In this document: positions 1-11,778 of the stretch, one piece after another | Layout: each line of letters starts with the position of its first letter | Position numbering within the stretch: position 1 is the first letter of the stretch | Program-made: the position numbers and the translations under genes | The notes under the pieces: generated by a model | The model's database searches: none | The model's input: the letters and a program-made list of their open reading frames with translations, nothing else | Told to the model about the DNA's origin: nothing | DNA from: Theristus sp. LFF4_11 | Taxonomy: Eukaryota; Nematoda; Chromadorea; Monhysterida; Xyalidae | Assembly: GCA_030248135.1 (NCBI GenBank) | Contig: JASANC010000646.1 | Location: 37,790 to 101,789, forward strand | DNA: 64,000 nucleotides | Reading direction: 5' to 3'

Positions 1-763
1 CAGAAACTTCTACTTTTCACAGAGATTTCCTTTTGTAACAGCCTTTTGTAATGAAATTACCACTAACTCATCCCTTTGGGGCCTTTGGTAGCACAATTTC
101 ACCAATGTCACTGCATTCAGCCACTGAATTCGCTAGGTATGTGTTTCAAACAGGTTTCTAATAAACCCCCATGAGGGTTTATTTTTGGGGGATTATTTGG
201 AAACTTGTCGAGGGGGTGGGGGTTTATTTGGGGGGGTTTAATTTGGGGGGTTATTAGAGGTAATACGGTATACGTACATTGTAACATTGCTGTCAAACTG
301 CGCTGTTTTTTTGCCAAGACTTTATTGCATGTTCAATTAACTGTTTTACGTTTGTGACTTTTTTATAATCCACAATACAGCTGCACTATAAAGAGAATAA
401 AACTACCGTATTACCTCCAATAAACCCCCATGGGGGATTAATACGTCAGCGACTTTTTAAGGGGTGGGTTTTTGGTGGCGGGGGGGGGGTTATTTATAAA
501 CAGATTCTTGTGTTAGTTCATTCTACAGGGGGTATATTTAAACTTTTTTTACCTTTATAAAATTCCCATAAATTTTTTTACCTAATTGAACGACACAAAA
601 AATAAATAATAGTAAAATTCTTAATAAAACAAAAAATACCACCAATCTTTCATAGGTTAGAAGTAATTTTATAGTGTAGAAGCACTTATATTTTGGGGGT
701 ATAAAGAGGACAATTATTGGGGTGTGCATTTTCCTATCACGGCACGGCGGCATTTACCTCATC
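1..763. repeat. G-rich inverted repeat in GLUT 3' flank
   Basis: No gene is visible here. The stretch from about 150 to 500 holds runs of G and repeated units resembling ATAAACCCCCATGAGGG (near 160-180 and again near 418-440). The 12-mer GGTAATACGGTA at about 266-277 recurs inverted as TACCGTATTACC at about 404-415, so an element of roughly 280 bp with inverted ends is likely. The remainder is AT-rich 3' flank of the minus-strand transporter gene. No flanking target duplication was identified. Confidence 0.45.
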
Positions 764-3700
764 TCAAAAAGTTACTTTCTGTCCATTTTTTTCACAAAAT
801 TTCGCGTGCGTCTTCTCAATCTGACCGTCCTGACACAATCTCGGCTGTCGGTCGAAAAGATCCTCGTGAATCTGCTCCAGTGTTCGTTGCTTCGTTTCGG
901 GCACGAATTTGAACGTGAAAATGATGAACAACATCAGAAGACCGGTGAACACCAACATCGAGTACTGGTCGATTGCATCCTGGAAAAAACGCGAAACAAA
1001 TTACGGAAATTATGTTACTTAACGAAAGGCGAATCAAGAAATTTCAATTTTTTTAATTTAAAAAAATGTGTAGTTTTTCAGTTGAATAGTTTTTCATGGT
1101 TCTTGAAGATATTCTGAGTGCGATTTGTATCTTGTTTTCATGTGTTTGTCTTAATGCTCCACATTTTATTTACCGTCGAACTCTAAATTTCCTCTATACA
1201 GCAATCAGCTGATTGGTTGATTGATGATGCATGCTTTCACAGGACGGACTCCGCCTTTGCAGCAATGCGCGGACAGAAAGTGTGCATCACGTGATACTAC
1301 CAACCAATCAGCAGATTGCCTATAATTCACCTTTAACGGCAGAAACAGCAGACCGACACAGAAGTTCGCGAGCCAGTTCGTCATCACGGCGACGCTGTTC
1401 GCACGACCGCGTGAATTGTCGGCGAATATCTCGCTCGCGTAGAACCACGGTATTGAGCCTGTTGTGATCATGAAGGAACACGTTTTCAAACATTAACGCT
1501 CTGAAAAAAAACTGATGTGTAATTACTTTTACTGCTTCACTTTTGCGTCGTCTGAGCAAGAAATTGAGAAATCAAGCTTTTTCAAAAATCGATTGACCAA
1601 TCAACATGTTCAATCACATTGCCAATTGATTCGCAAATCACTGGAAACGTTTTTGGATAACAGATTTATTTCCTCACCTGGTCCCACCGCAAACGTCGCC
1701 ACGAACAACACAAGCCAAACAATGGACGAAACGGCAGCCCATTCGAAACCGATTTTCTGCAAACAAAACCTTGAAAATCCAGAACCGAACTGTGATTCAC
1801 TCCATTTTGTTGATTGGTCACCAGAACATGATGCAACCAATCAGACTGCGCCAAATCGATGACTCTGCAACTTGCACACTCACTTTCATTGACAACGAGG
1901 CGACCAGCAGAATGCTGCACAGCCACATGCCGCTGAGACCGGCCAGGTGTAGCGGTCTCCTCCCAAACTTATCCACCGCCAACAGACTGAGCACGGTCGT
2001 CAGCACGTTGACTCCGCCCATACCGAGCGTCGCATAGTTGGCGCTGTGCTCGCCGAGGCCGGCGCCTTTGAAGATGTTGGATGAGTAGTAGATCGCCTGA
2101 AATTGGTTGGTTGTTGGATTTTGGATTGTTGATTGGGCGTTTTGCAAATATCGGAGTTTACAGATGCTAATTTACAGATGATTTCTAATCATTTTGGGGG
2201 ACTTGTATTGGTGCAAAAGACACATTTGCGTAGCGTGCAAGCTCACGAGGTTTTCATTATTGACAAGAAAGGTGTCAAACACACTGATTTGTTTGGTTTG
2301 GTTACCCCTAACCTAACACAAAAATGTACAACCAATCACGCTTTTAATTGCAGCCAATCAGCGTTCCGTTGAATCGACCAACCACATTGATGCCGCTGAA
2401 TTGCTGCGAGAACATCATCATCACGGCGATCACCATGGGCCAACGCAAAAGTGGCTCGATAAACATGTCCTTCAAAGAGACCTGAAATAAACAAAAGTTT
2501 TGATTTTTTAAATTTTTTTAATTTCCCGTTTATAGTGCAAGCTCGAATCTGCGAACGTTGTTATCTGTCAGCGGAATGAAAGTTTCGTTCTAAAATTTGT
2601 GTACTTTCAAGTGTCTGCGATTTCATGCTGTTGCCTGACACACAATTGACACAAAGCAAGGACACACAATAACAAGGGCATAAAGAACCACGAGTGTTAA
2701 CACCGTTTGCAAATAAGAGTGGGGGGGGGGGGGGGTCTGCGCTACATGGGAAAGTTTTCAAACCAAGGGTGCAGGGACATTCTACTAATCAAGGCGCTTC
2801 AGGTTTACCCCCTGAGTACCCCCTGATTATGCCTATAAAGGTCGTTTTTAGGGCGCGGAAGTTAAAAAACCCTCGATTTTTTGCGATTTTTCGCAAAGTG
2901 TACCTTTTTAGCCCTACCGTATCTCGTAGTTGCACAGTTTCTGGAACCTCACACATATTCACGTGAAAGATCTTGCGGAGTTCTTTAAGGCCCTGTATCA
3001 ATGAGCCCTTGCAAGGGGGGTCCCTGAGGCGCTACGACGCTAGTTAAAATTACTTTTTTTAAAATTACGCTATTTTTTTAAACATTTTTTTGAGCTCATA
3101 AACACAATTTTTCGATTTTCATTTTTGGTTCTACAGGGGGGTTTTCGGGGTCGCTGAATTCGAATCTGATCTTAGATTTTTGCCCCGGGCATTTTTTTGC
3201 CCTAAAATTGGGCAAAAACACATTTTTTGCGTTTTCCAGTGTTTTTTGGTTTTAATTTTTAATTTTAAGTGCGGATTTTTTTAACAAAGCTGTTTTACAA
3301 CAGCCTTACAACCGCTGTATCGGAATCAGTTTTGATATTTTGCAACTGACCACTTGCCCACCCAAAAAATGGGTAAAAAGTTGATTTTTTTGCTTTTTGC
3401 ACACGTTTTCGTTTCACAGTGAAAAATCAATTTAGAAACAACTTGTAATTATAATTTTTAATTCTACATGGAGGGTTTCGGGGTCGCTGAATTTGAATCT
3501 GACCTTAGATTTTTGTCCCGGAACTTTTTTTGCTCTAAAAGTTGGGCAAAAACACATTTTTATGCGTTTTCCAGTGGTTTTTTGTTTTAATTTTTAATTT
3601 TAAGTGCGGATTTTTTTAACAAAGCTGTTTTATAGCAGCCATACAACCGCTGTATTTGAATCAGTTTTGATATCTTGCAACTGACCACTTGTCGATCTAA

Positions 3701-6700
3701 AAAATGGGTAAAAAGTTGATTTTTTTGCTTTTTGCACACGTTTTCGTTTCACAGTGAAAAAATCAAGTTAGAAACAACTTGTAATTTTAATTTTTAATTC
3801 TCCAGGGGGGGTTTTCAAGATCGCTGAATTTGAATCTGACCTTAGATTTTTGTCCCGGGCTTTTTTATTGCTCTAAAAATGGGGCAAAAACACATTTTTA
3901 TGCGTTTTCCAGTGGTTTTTTGTTTTAATTTTTAGTTTTAAATGTAGAGTTGATTAAAAAACAGTTTCATAACAGCCTTACAGCGGTTGTAAGGTACTCA
4001 GGGGGTAAACCTGAAGCGCCTTGATTAGTAGAATGTCCCTGCACCCTTGGTTTAAAAACTTTTCCATGTATCACGGAATGTTCCTAGGGCCCTCCCCACT
4101 CTTATTTGCAAACGGTGTTAATTGCGCAAGGTGCACGGTCCTAAATGCGACCAATCAATCATCACCATGCATGTATTTTTTTAAAGTAATTGAACATGTA
4201 TGTATCTTCACACCTGTCAATTTCGCATAATACAGAGCGTACATATATGCGTGAGAAGAAAAAAGAGCGAGTTGCAGAGCTAAGGCCACAAATGGGCTGA
4301 GGTGTCTGATTTTAGCCGATAAACACCAGCGGGCGACACATTCGTTCTTCCCTTCTTGTAAGTGAAAGTTGCCCGTGCGCTCTGTGTATTCTTGAAAAAA
4401 AGGTACATGTTCCGACAAACACACTTTACACTGTACCTCTGTGGCAGCCCTCATTCGATTGCCAGCGAGCTGAATGCGGTGCAGTTCCACGCTGACGTCC
4501 TCGCTGCCTCTCAAGCACCTCAAATCCTGCTGCGCTTTCGCGCGGTCGTCCTTGAACACCACCGAGTAGCCGGGCGTCTCCGGGCACAATGGAAACAGAA
4601 TCAACTGCACAATCGCCGGGATACAGATCAGACCTGCATGGAAACGCTCGACTGCATACAGGGTGGTTGTTGGGTGAAATTGCATTGTTTCAAGTTCAAT
4701 GTCTACATAAAGTCAATATAGCTCGAAAAGCTCAAGTTCTTAACATTGTGTTTCTAATTATATACAGGATCGCTGGTGCAGATTGAAAATAGCGTGCAAA
4801 AAAACTGCGGTTTTCAAAGCACGACTTTACCGCAATGTATCGGCCACAGCTCCTTGGTGCCGAGCAGCTGTTCCATTCCGAGAGCCTGCGCTAGAAGAAT
4901 GGAAATGGTCGCTGTCAACTGATGCGAACTGCCAAGTTTGCCTTTCAGATTTTTCGGTGATATCTCGTTCAGGTACATCGGCGCGAGACTACTGTTGATG
5001 CCTGCTTATCAGGAGAAATGGCTTGAAGAGAACATGAAACTACTGTAGAAAAGTGCGCTTTCTGCGCATTTAAAAGGTGGAATATGATAAGTAATTATGA
5101 AAGTTATTGTGCTCGCTGCACGACGCATCCTCTTTATATGGAAAACGCGCGCTGGGGTATAACGGCTCATACATATCTAATGCGTGATACGCTGTCCGCT
5201 CGCTTCGCTCGCTCTCGCATCCGCATGATAAAATTGTGCAGATTTGATTATTGGTGATTTTGCAGCCAGACAGTGATGTCGCGTTAAAATGTTACAAGTT
5301 CTGTGCTTGTTCTTGTTTTCGTTCCAAAAAGCAGGTGTGCTTGAACGTTGCACTTGAAGAAAAACATATCTCCCCAAGCGTGCTCCTTGTACATTGTACT
5401 GCATATTAGCTCGATTTTCAAAAACCAACCCATAAAGCCAACCTTGAATAGATTGAGTACTGGCTCTGCCGCCAAAATAACCCCTGAGCCGCCAAATTTA
5501 TGTGTGTTCCGGCATTCAACAAAAAGTTTCATTTCAGCTAATCCGCGTCTTTCAGTTTCAGTCAGAAAAAAAGTCGCGTTTCCCGACCGACCACAATTGA
5601 ATCCAATGATGAATCGTCCTAGAATCAGCAGATAGTACACCCCGACTGTTTTACTGGCGCCCATCAAAATGCCGGCCATCAAAGCGAACGCGTTGTTGAC
5701 GAGCAACCCGCCACGTCTGCCCCAGCGGTCGGCGAACCAGCCTGGTTTTTTGAAGATTTTTATTTTTTTGCTTTCAAATTCAGTAAAAGTTCTAATACGA
5801 TTTTCGATCCACACCAGTTAGCAGTCGAACTATAAATTATAGAGAGTTTGCTGATTCGTTGGTGATTACGGTGCTTTTCGTACAAACCAAACTCCGCCTC
5901 TACAATGCCTGCACAGCATACCGAAAGCGGATTCCCTACAGTTTAGGGTGTGTACAGAAAAAACAATAACTTCCTATACCTGACAACAGTCCGCCCAGCA
6001 TTCCACCGATGCTGAAAATCGACACCGTGATCGACCAAATGAAAGTGTTTGCAGACTGCGTCATCGTTTCGTTGTACATGAACCGGTGTGACTCCGACAC
6101 CCACGCACGCATCACCTGCAAATCCGTGCAAGCAATCCGACATACTGCATTTACTATTTGCAACCACGTCGCCAACAAATTGCAGTCATATAAATTCTCG
6201 GTTGGTTTATGGATATCTGATGGGATCGTCTCAAACTGGCCAGACTCAATCTGGCTCCGGTCTCAATCGGGCCAGTTTCAATCGGGCTCGGCTCAATCTG
6301 GCTCGGCTCAATCTGGCTCGGCTCAATGGGGCTCGGCTCAATCGGGCTCGGCTTAATCTGGCTTGTTTCAATCTGGCTAGACAGAATTTTTTATTATATC
6401 TTTGTGTGTGTCTTCTATTTATGTCATAAAATTGTGGGAATGTAAACACATAAACGCTTTTTGGTTTCCCTTTTTGCCTTGGTTTCTGCAAGAACGCATG
6501 TTTTTCGAGTTATATTGAACCAATTTTACCCTTCTTTTACCTTTCCTGACCAATTTTTTGTCATGATTTCAAATCTGAACATAGATTTTTCATAAAGACA
6601 CGAAATGAGAAGTTATCGAGAGGCGGAAAAAACAAGAAAGCAACAAAAAGAGAATAACCAACTGTAGAAGACAGTGACAGAAACATGATATCTGCAAAAA

Positions 6701-7255
6701 ACGTTCGGAGTATACACGCACAGAAAACAGAACAGCGGCAACACCAACGGGTTGAAATCAGAAGGTGTGTGTAGTGCACACACGCATGCAATAAAAAATT
6801 CTGTCTGGCCAGATTGAAACAAGCCAGATTAAGCCGAGCCAGATTGAGCCGAGCCCGATTGAGCCGAGCCAGATTGAGCCGAGCCAGATTGAGCCGAGCC
6901 CGATTGAAACTGGCCTGATTGAGACCGGAGCCAGATTCAGTCTGGCCAATTTGAGACCGACCCATATCTGATTGCTAAGTTTGGATATGACATTCATTTA
7001 TTGCGGAAAAACACTGATTCGCAGTCGCTTGTTGAAGGCAACCAATGATCGGCTAACATTTTCAATTTCGATTTTAACCCTCAGCGCAACGGGAAATTGC
7101 GCTGCGCTTTCGGTCTTCACCGATAAAAAACAAATGTTCACAATAATACGAACCGTCTCCGGCGTGTTCACCGCTCCGGTGTTATAGCCGAACTGAAATG
7201 AACTGCCAGAAACGCAGATCAACGCCGAAAACAACAGCGCCCAAGTGACACGATC
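764..7255 (-). CDS. GLUT/SLC2-type facilitative sugar transporter
   Basis: Plasma-membrane sugar uniporter of the major facilitator superfamily. Ten exons in transcript order: 7255-7142, 6115-5980, 5741-5592, 5001-4831, 4633-4437, 2481-2383, 2096-1884, 1756-1678, 1458-1331, 979-764. All splice phases agree and give 500 residues plus stop. Family motifs seen in order: VTWALLFSA and QFGYNTGAVNTP in the first span, DRWGRRGG after span 2, GRFIIGFNCG, LAPMYLNEISP, PLCPETPGYS, QQFSGINV in span 7, DKFGRRPL, GSIPWFYASEIFADNSRG and the C-terminal PETKQRT. The first exon seen starts in phase 0 after an acceptor (ACAG at about 7256), so a short 5' exon with the start codon lies further upstream and was not found. 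Length matches class I/II GLUTs. Substrate is not predictable. Introns hold a TTAA element, MITEs and a 742-bp inverted-repeat element. Confidence 0.93.
1171..1330. repeat. MITE family A, copy in GLUT intron 9
   Basis: Member of the recurrent family whose consensus ends are TACAGTCGAACTCTA, followed inward by CAGCTGATTGGTTGGTGATC and a central ACTCCGCCTC box. Here the left end reads TACCGTCGAACTCTA and the right arm is cut short at TATAATTCAC. The truncated end directly abuts exon 9 of the transporter, so the intron donor GTGAAT sits at the MITE boundary. Confidence 0.8.
2697..4121. mobile_element. TTAA-flanked non-autonomous element
   Basis: An insertion of about 1.4 kb in GLUT intron 5. 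It is flanked by TTAA on both sides (2697-2700 and 4118-4121). Its terminal inverted repeats start CACCGTTTGCAAATAAGAGT and extend about 130 bp, from 2701 to about 2830 and from about 3990 to 4117. The interior contains three diverged tandem units of about 337 bp, each with a GGGTCGCTGAATT core, at about 3150, 3485 and 3820. No transposase frame is present. TTAA targeting is typical of piggyBac-like transposases, but the family assignment is inference. Confidence 0.8.
5821..5935. repeat. MITE family A, partial copy in GLUT intron 2
   Basis: Left end CAGTCGAACTATAAATTATA followed by a diverged GCTGATTCGTTGGTGAT arm and the central AAACTCCGCCTC box. The right arm is missing or decayed. Confidence 0.6.
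6213..6972. mobile_element. 742-bp inverted-repeat element with 9-bp target duplication
   Basis: The direct repeat ATATCTGAT (6213-6221 and 6964-6972) flanks an element at 6222-6963. Its ends are inverted repeats starting GGGATCGTCTCAAACTGGCC on the left and GGGTCGGTCTCAAATTGGCC read inward on the right. Each arm continues into tandem 15-bp units of the type GGCTCGGCTCAATCT and ends in ACAGAATTTTTTATT. The centre (about 6400-6780) is unique AT-rich sequence without a convincing reading frame. It lies in GLUT intron 1. No transposase is encoded. Confidence 0.8.
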
Positions 7256-7369
7256 CTGTAAATGGAAATGTGCGTGCTGGACTCCGGCGGGAAACCGGAG
7301 GAAAACTCAAAAACAACACCAACAGCCAACAATCGACAGAAAGCATACAAACGGTACGCTTCGGTCAGG

Positions 7370-7406
7370 ATTCCATTCCATCCATTCCATCCATTCCATT
7401 CCATTT
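7370..7406. repeat. TCCAT microsatellite
   Basis: Short run of CCATT and CCATTCCAT units in the upstream intron of the sugar transporter gene. Confidence 0.7.
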
Positions 7407-7524
7407 TGTTTCGCGAAAAAGCAGGAAACTCCGATAAAACTGTATGAATAACAGCATGAAATTCGGAAACCTAATTCCACCAAGGTTCGCAAAGTTTCAC
7501 CCGTTTAGCGTTCCGTTTGCAATA

Positions 7525-7572
7525 TACAGGGTGGTGCAGAAGTAGTGGCCACTACTTCCGAGTTACCCTGTA
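7525..7572. mobile_element. 48-bp palindromic mariner-type miniature
   Basis: Begins TACAGGGT and ends ACCCTGTA, with the perfect 18-bp palindrome AAGTAGTGGCCACTACTT in the middle. The end motif matches the TACAGGGTG ends of the mariner-like elements at 18930 and 48973, so this looks like an extreme deletion derivative that keeps only its ends. A related half-palindrome surrounds the adjacent hAT insertion. Confidence 0.55.
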
Positions 7573-8149
7573 GAGCCACGTTTTCTCTTCCGATTGTTTC
7601 CGGCATTCAAACACAAGTAGTGGCCAGTGGCCAGTCTAGTGTTGGGTCGGTTACCGACCGAAACCGAAAACCGAACCGACCGAAGCGTTTTTTTCGTCAT
7701 TTTTTACCGACCGAGACCGAAAGCAGAAAATTAAAAAAATCCGAAAAACCGAACCGTACCGAACCGACCGATTTTTTTCGGTTATAAGCTGTGAATGTAG
7801 TTGAAGCGAAATATCTGATTTTCAACAAACTTTATTCATTTTTTGTGCATGAACCCACCAAGCAACTCACTCTGCAACGTTGTGATGACTCCAACTCACT
7901 CTCCATCTATCTTCTATCTGTTATACTAAAATCGTAGCTGTACGTTCGTACGTTCGTGTCTGTTCACATTTAATTGCTTTTGGTCTTCAACTAGCCTATT
8001 GACCCGAGCGTATGTGGCTTAATCAATGCCAAGCCTTTTTGGTGAAGTGGCATTGACTTAGAAAGAAAAAACAGTAACGTTTACTGAATAATAACCCTGA
8101 AGAAAATTTACCTTGTGCTGCCGTGAAGTCGCCTACAATACAATATTTT

Positions 8150-9110
8150 TTAATGTATTTAAATAAATAAAAAAATGCGAAGTTTATGATTTTGCTATTT
8201 TTACCCGTTTACTCTAACCGAAGGCAAGCCTTTTTGTAAGTGAAGTAAAATTGAATAAAAAATAAAAAAACTAACGTTTTTTTCATTTACCCGTTTTAAA
8301 AAGCTAATGCTTTTTTACCCGTTTACCTAAGCCAAGCCTTTTTTGTAATGTGAAAATGCAAAGTTTATGATTTTGCTATTTTTATCCGTTCACCCTAACC
8401 TAAATCAATCTTTTTTGTAAGTGAACTAAAATTGAATAAAAAATATAAAAACTAACGTCTTTTTTATTTACCCGTTTTTAAAAGCTAATGTTTTTTTACC
8501 CGTTTACCTAAGCCAAGCCTTTTTTGTAAAGTGAAAATGCAAAGTTTATGATTTTGCTATTTTTACCCGTTTACTCTAACCGAAGGCAAGCCTTTTTGTA
8601 AATGAAGTAAAATTGAATAAAAAATATAAAAACTAACGTTTTTTTCATTTATCCGTTTTAAAAAGCTAATGCTTTTTACCCGTTTACCTAAGCCAAGCCT
8701 TTTTTGTAAAGTGAAAATGCGAAGTTTATGATTTTGCTATTTTTATCCGTTCACCCTAACCTAAATCAATCTTTTTTGTAAGTGAACTAAAATTGAATAA
8801 AAAATATAAAAACTAACGTTTTTTTTATTTAACCGTTTTAAAAAGCTAATGCTTTTTTACCCGTTTACCTAAGCCAAGCCTTTTTTGTGAAGTGAAAATG
8901 CAAAGTTTATGATTTTGCTATTTTTACCCGTTCACCCTAACCTAAGTCAAGCCTTTTTGTAAGTTAAGTAAGATTGAATAAAAAATATAAAAATTAACGT
9001 TTTTTTCATTAAAAAATACCCGTTTTAAAAAGTTAATGCTTCTTTTACCCGGTTACCCTAACATAAGCCAAACCTTTTTTCTAAAGTGAAAATGAATAGA
9101 AAAAAACAAA
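8150..9110. repeat. Tandem array, about 184-bp unit
   Basis: About five units, each containing AAGTTTATGATTTTGCTATT followed by an ACCCGTTTACCTAAGCCAAG stretch. Unit starts fall near 8165, 8347, 8535, 8717 and 8897. It belongs to the Helitron body and shows no coding signal. Confidence 0.85.
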
Positions 9111-9819
9111 AAAGTGACGTTTATAATTTCGTTTTGCAGCCATTGCTTCTTTTTACCCGTTTACCCCAACATGACCCAAACATTTTGCAAAGTGAAAATG
9201 GATGGTAAATACCATTTCGACCCAATTAAAAACAAACTTTTTTCAAAGACGGTTTTGTTACATCTTTCGCAGTCGCTCGTCAAGTTTTGAGCGGCAACAA
9301 TTGCCAGTTGCCCATCAAGCGTTACGGTGAAATTATCGCTCATAAGCATGGAGTATCAATTTGAAAATGAAACATGGAGTATCAATTTCAATGAAATTTA
9401 CTTGTTTTGAATCCAAAGTGCAACTTGCAATGCCGATGTCGATGTGCGTTTTGCAACCCGATTTTTAAAAACAAAAAAGTTCAAACTTTTTTCAAAGACG
9501 GTTTTGTTACATCTTTCCCAGTCGATCATCAAGCTTTGATCAGCCACGCTTCCATTTGCCTATGCTGCGCTGAACTGTCTCTGTTGTCCAAAGAGTATCA
9601 TGATGACTTCAGCTATATAAAGAGCGACGTTTTGAGAAAACAATCTCAACTGGCATTTACTAAAAAATAGGTTAAGGAACTTGAGATGGAGTTTTCTTAA
9701 GTAGCAAAAATGGGCGCCAATTCAAATTGCAAAAAAAGTGCCACAGACAGACACTTTGTAAATTTAATAATATAGATGTTTTGCTACTTAAGAAAAATTC
9801 ATCACGTTCACAATCATCG

Positions 9820-11035
9820 TCTATGCTTGAAAAGGTGTCTCACTGTTTGGTACCAAAAAACCAGTTTTTATCATGATGGCTATTGCCACAATCGAACGGT
9901 GAAGAGCAATAACCAGCAAGTGCGACAACTGTAAGCACTCCAATGTTAACCTTTTTTTAAAAACGAGTGTCAACCAACAAGCGCGTTCGTCAATGCTTGA
10001 AAAGGTGTCTCACTGTTTGGTACCAAAAACCAGTTTTTATCATCATGGCTACTGCCACAATCGAACGGTGAAGAGCAACAACCAACAAGTGCGACAACTG
10101 TAAGCACTTCAATGTTAACCTTTTTTTAAAACAAGTGGCAACCAACAAACGCGATCGTCTGTGCTTGAAATGGTGTGTCACTCTTTGGTACCAAAAACCA
10201 GTGTTTATCATCATGGCTACTGCCACAATCGAACGGTGAAGAGCAACAACCAGCAAGTGCGACAACTGTAAGCACTCCAATGTTAACTTTACGGTGAAGA
10301 GCAACAACCAACAAGTGCGACAACTGTAAGCACTCCAATGTTAACCTTTTTTAAAAACAAGTGGCAACCAACAAACGCGATCGTCTATACTTGAAAAGGT
10401 GTGTCACTCTTTGGTACCAAAAAACCAGTTTTTATCATCATGGCTACTGCCACAATCGAACGGTGAAGAGCAACAACCAGCAAGTGCGACTACTGTAAGC
10501 ACTCCAATGTTTAAAACCTTTTTTAAAAACGAGTGTTAACCAACAAGCACGTTCGTCTATGCTTGAAAAGGTGTCTCACTGTTTGGTACCAAAAAAAACA
10601 GTTTTTATCATCATGGCTACTGCCACAATCGAACGGTGAAGAGCAACAACCAGCAAGTGCGACAACTGTAAGCACTCCAATGTTAACCTTTTTTAAAAAC
10701 GAGTGTCAACCAACAAGCGCGTTCGTCTGTGTTTGAAAAGGTGTCTCACTCTTTGGTACCAAAAAACCAGTTTTTATCATCATGGCTACTGCCACAATCG
10801 AACGGTGAAGAGCAACAACCAACAAGCGCGACTACTGTAAGCACTCCAATGTTAACCGTTTTTTCAAAAACAAGTGTCAACCAACAAACGCGATCGTCTA
10901 TGCTTGAAAAGGTGTGTCACTCCTTGGCGCCAAAAAACCTGTTTTTATCATCATGGCTACTGCCACAATCGAACGGTGAAGAGGAACAACCAACAAGCGC
11001 GACAACTGTAAAAACTCCAAAGTTAACCTTTTTTG
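9820..11035. repeat. Tandem array, about 165-170-bp unit
   Basis: Seven or so units containing GTGTCTCACTGTTTGGTACC, CATGGCTACTGCCACAATCG and GTAAGCACTCCAATGTTAAC. One unit, near 10290, carries an internal partial duplication. Open frames across it on both strands are repeat-driven and not credible genes. Confidence 0.88.
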
Positions 11036-11778
11036 TTTTGTAAGCTGCTTACTCTTTTTACAAGTTTCGCTTTCTGAAAACGGGTGTTCAGCTGTTCACA
11101 ACAAAAGACGTTACTTTTTTCGTTATTTCTTTACATTCCAGCGAAAAGGCTTCGCTTCGGTTAGGTAGGCGGGTAAAAGAAGCGACGCAGCAAAACACAA
11201 GCCCGCGCAACGGATGTTCAAAAAAGCGTTGCTATTTCGCATTTATTTTTAATAAGCGAGAGCCAAAAAAACAATAACTAAATCACCACGTTGCTTCTTT
11301 GAAAACGGGTATTAAAATGTCACTTCGTGTCTTCCATCAATTTTTTCTTCCTCAAAGAGGCTTCGCTTGGGTTATTTCTAAACGGGTCTATAAACTCAAT
11401 AGCAACATTTTAGAACCTTTTTATTCTGGCCATTTTTAAATAGGGCAATAACGAAACAACTTTTAAGTAAGTTAAAAAATAATAAGCTTCAACGGTTTGC
11501 TTTAGCTACTACGTTTCTTTGAACCATGCAAGAAAAGCTTATCTAAGCAATTGATTACCGCTGCGCAAGTTATCGATACTAAAATTAACGAATATGGGTT
11601 GTCTTGGTGCGTTCAGTTGAAATTGTAGAATGATATAATCAAACAAACCAAACAAACAGGCAACTCATTAAAACGACTATTAAAAAATCTCAACTCAGTG
11701 AAAACGGGTAAAAGATGATGTACATGTAAATAGAGAGCTTATTTCTAACCGTGCCGAAGGCACGGGTCAAAAGGCTAG

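Larger units (their letters stand above)
7910..11778 (+). mobile_element. Non-autonomous Helitron inside the hAT element
   Basis: The 3' end shows the diagnostic layout: hairpin GTGCC-GAA-GGCAC (11751-11763), a short spacer and a terminal CTAG (11775-11778). The likely 5' end lies near the TC-rich stretch leading to TTATACTAAAATCG at about 7908-7935; the exact 5' base is uncertain. There is no Rep/helicase coding. The body consists of two tandem arrays and AT-rich filler. Confidence 0.65.

Noticed and set aside
9820..11035. Regular 165-170-bp repeats that superficially suggest a CRISPR array
   Set aside because: The whole unit repeats without unique spacers, units are far too long, and the array lies in a Helitron within a eukaryotic locus.
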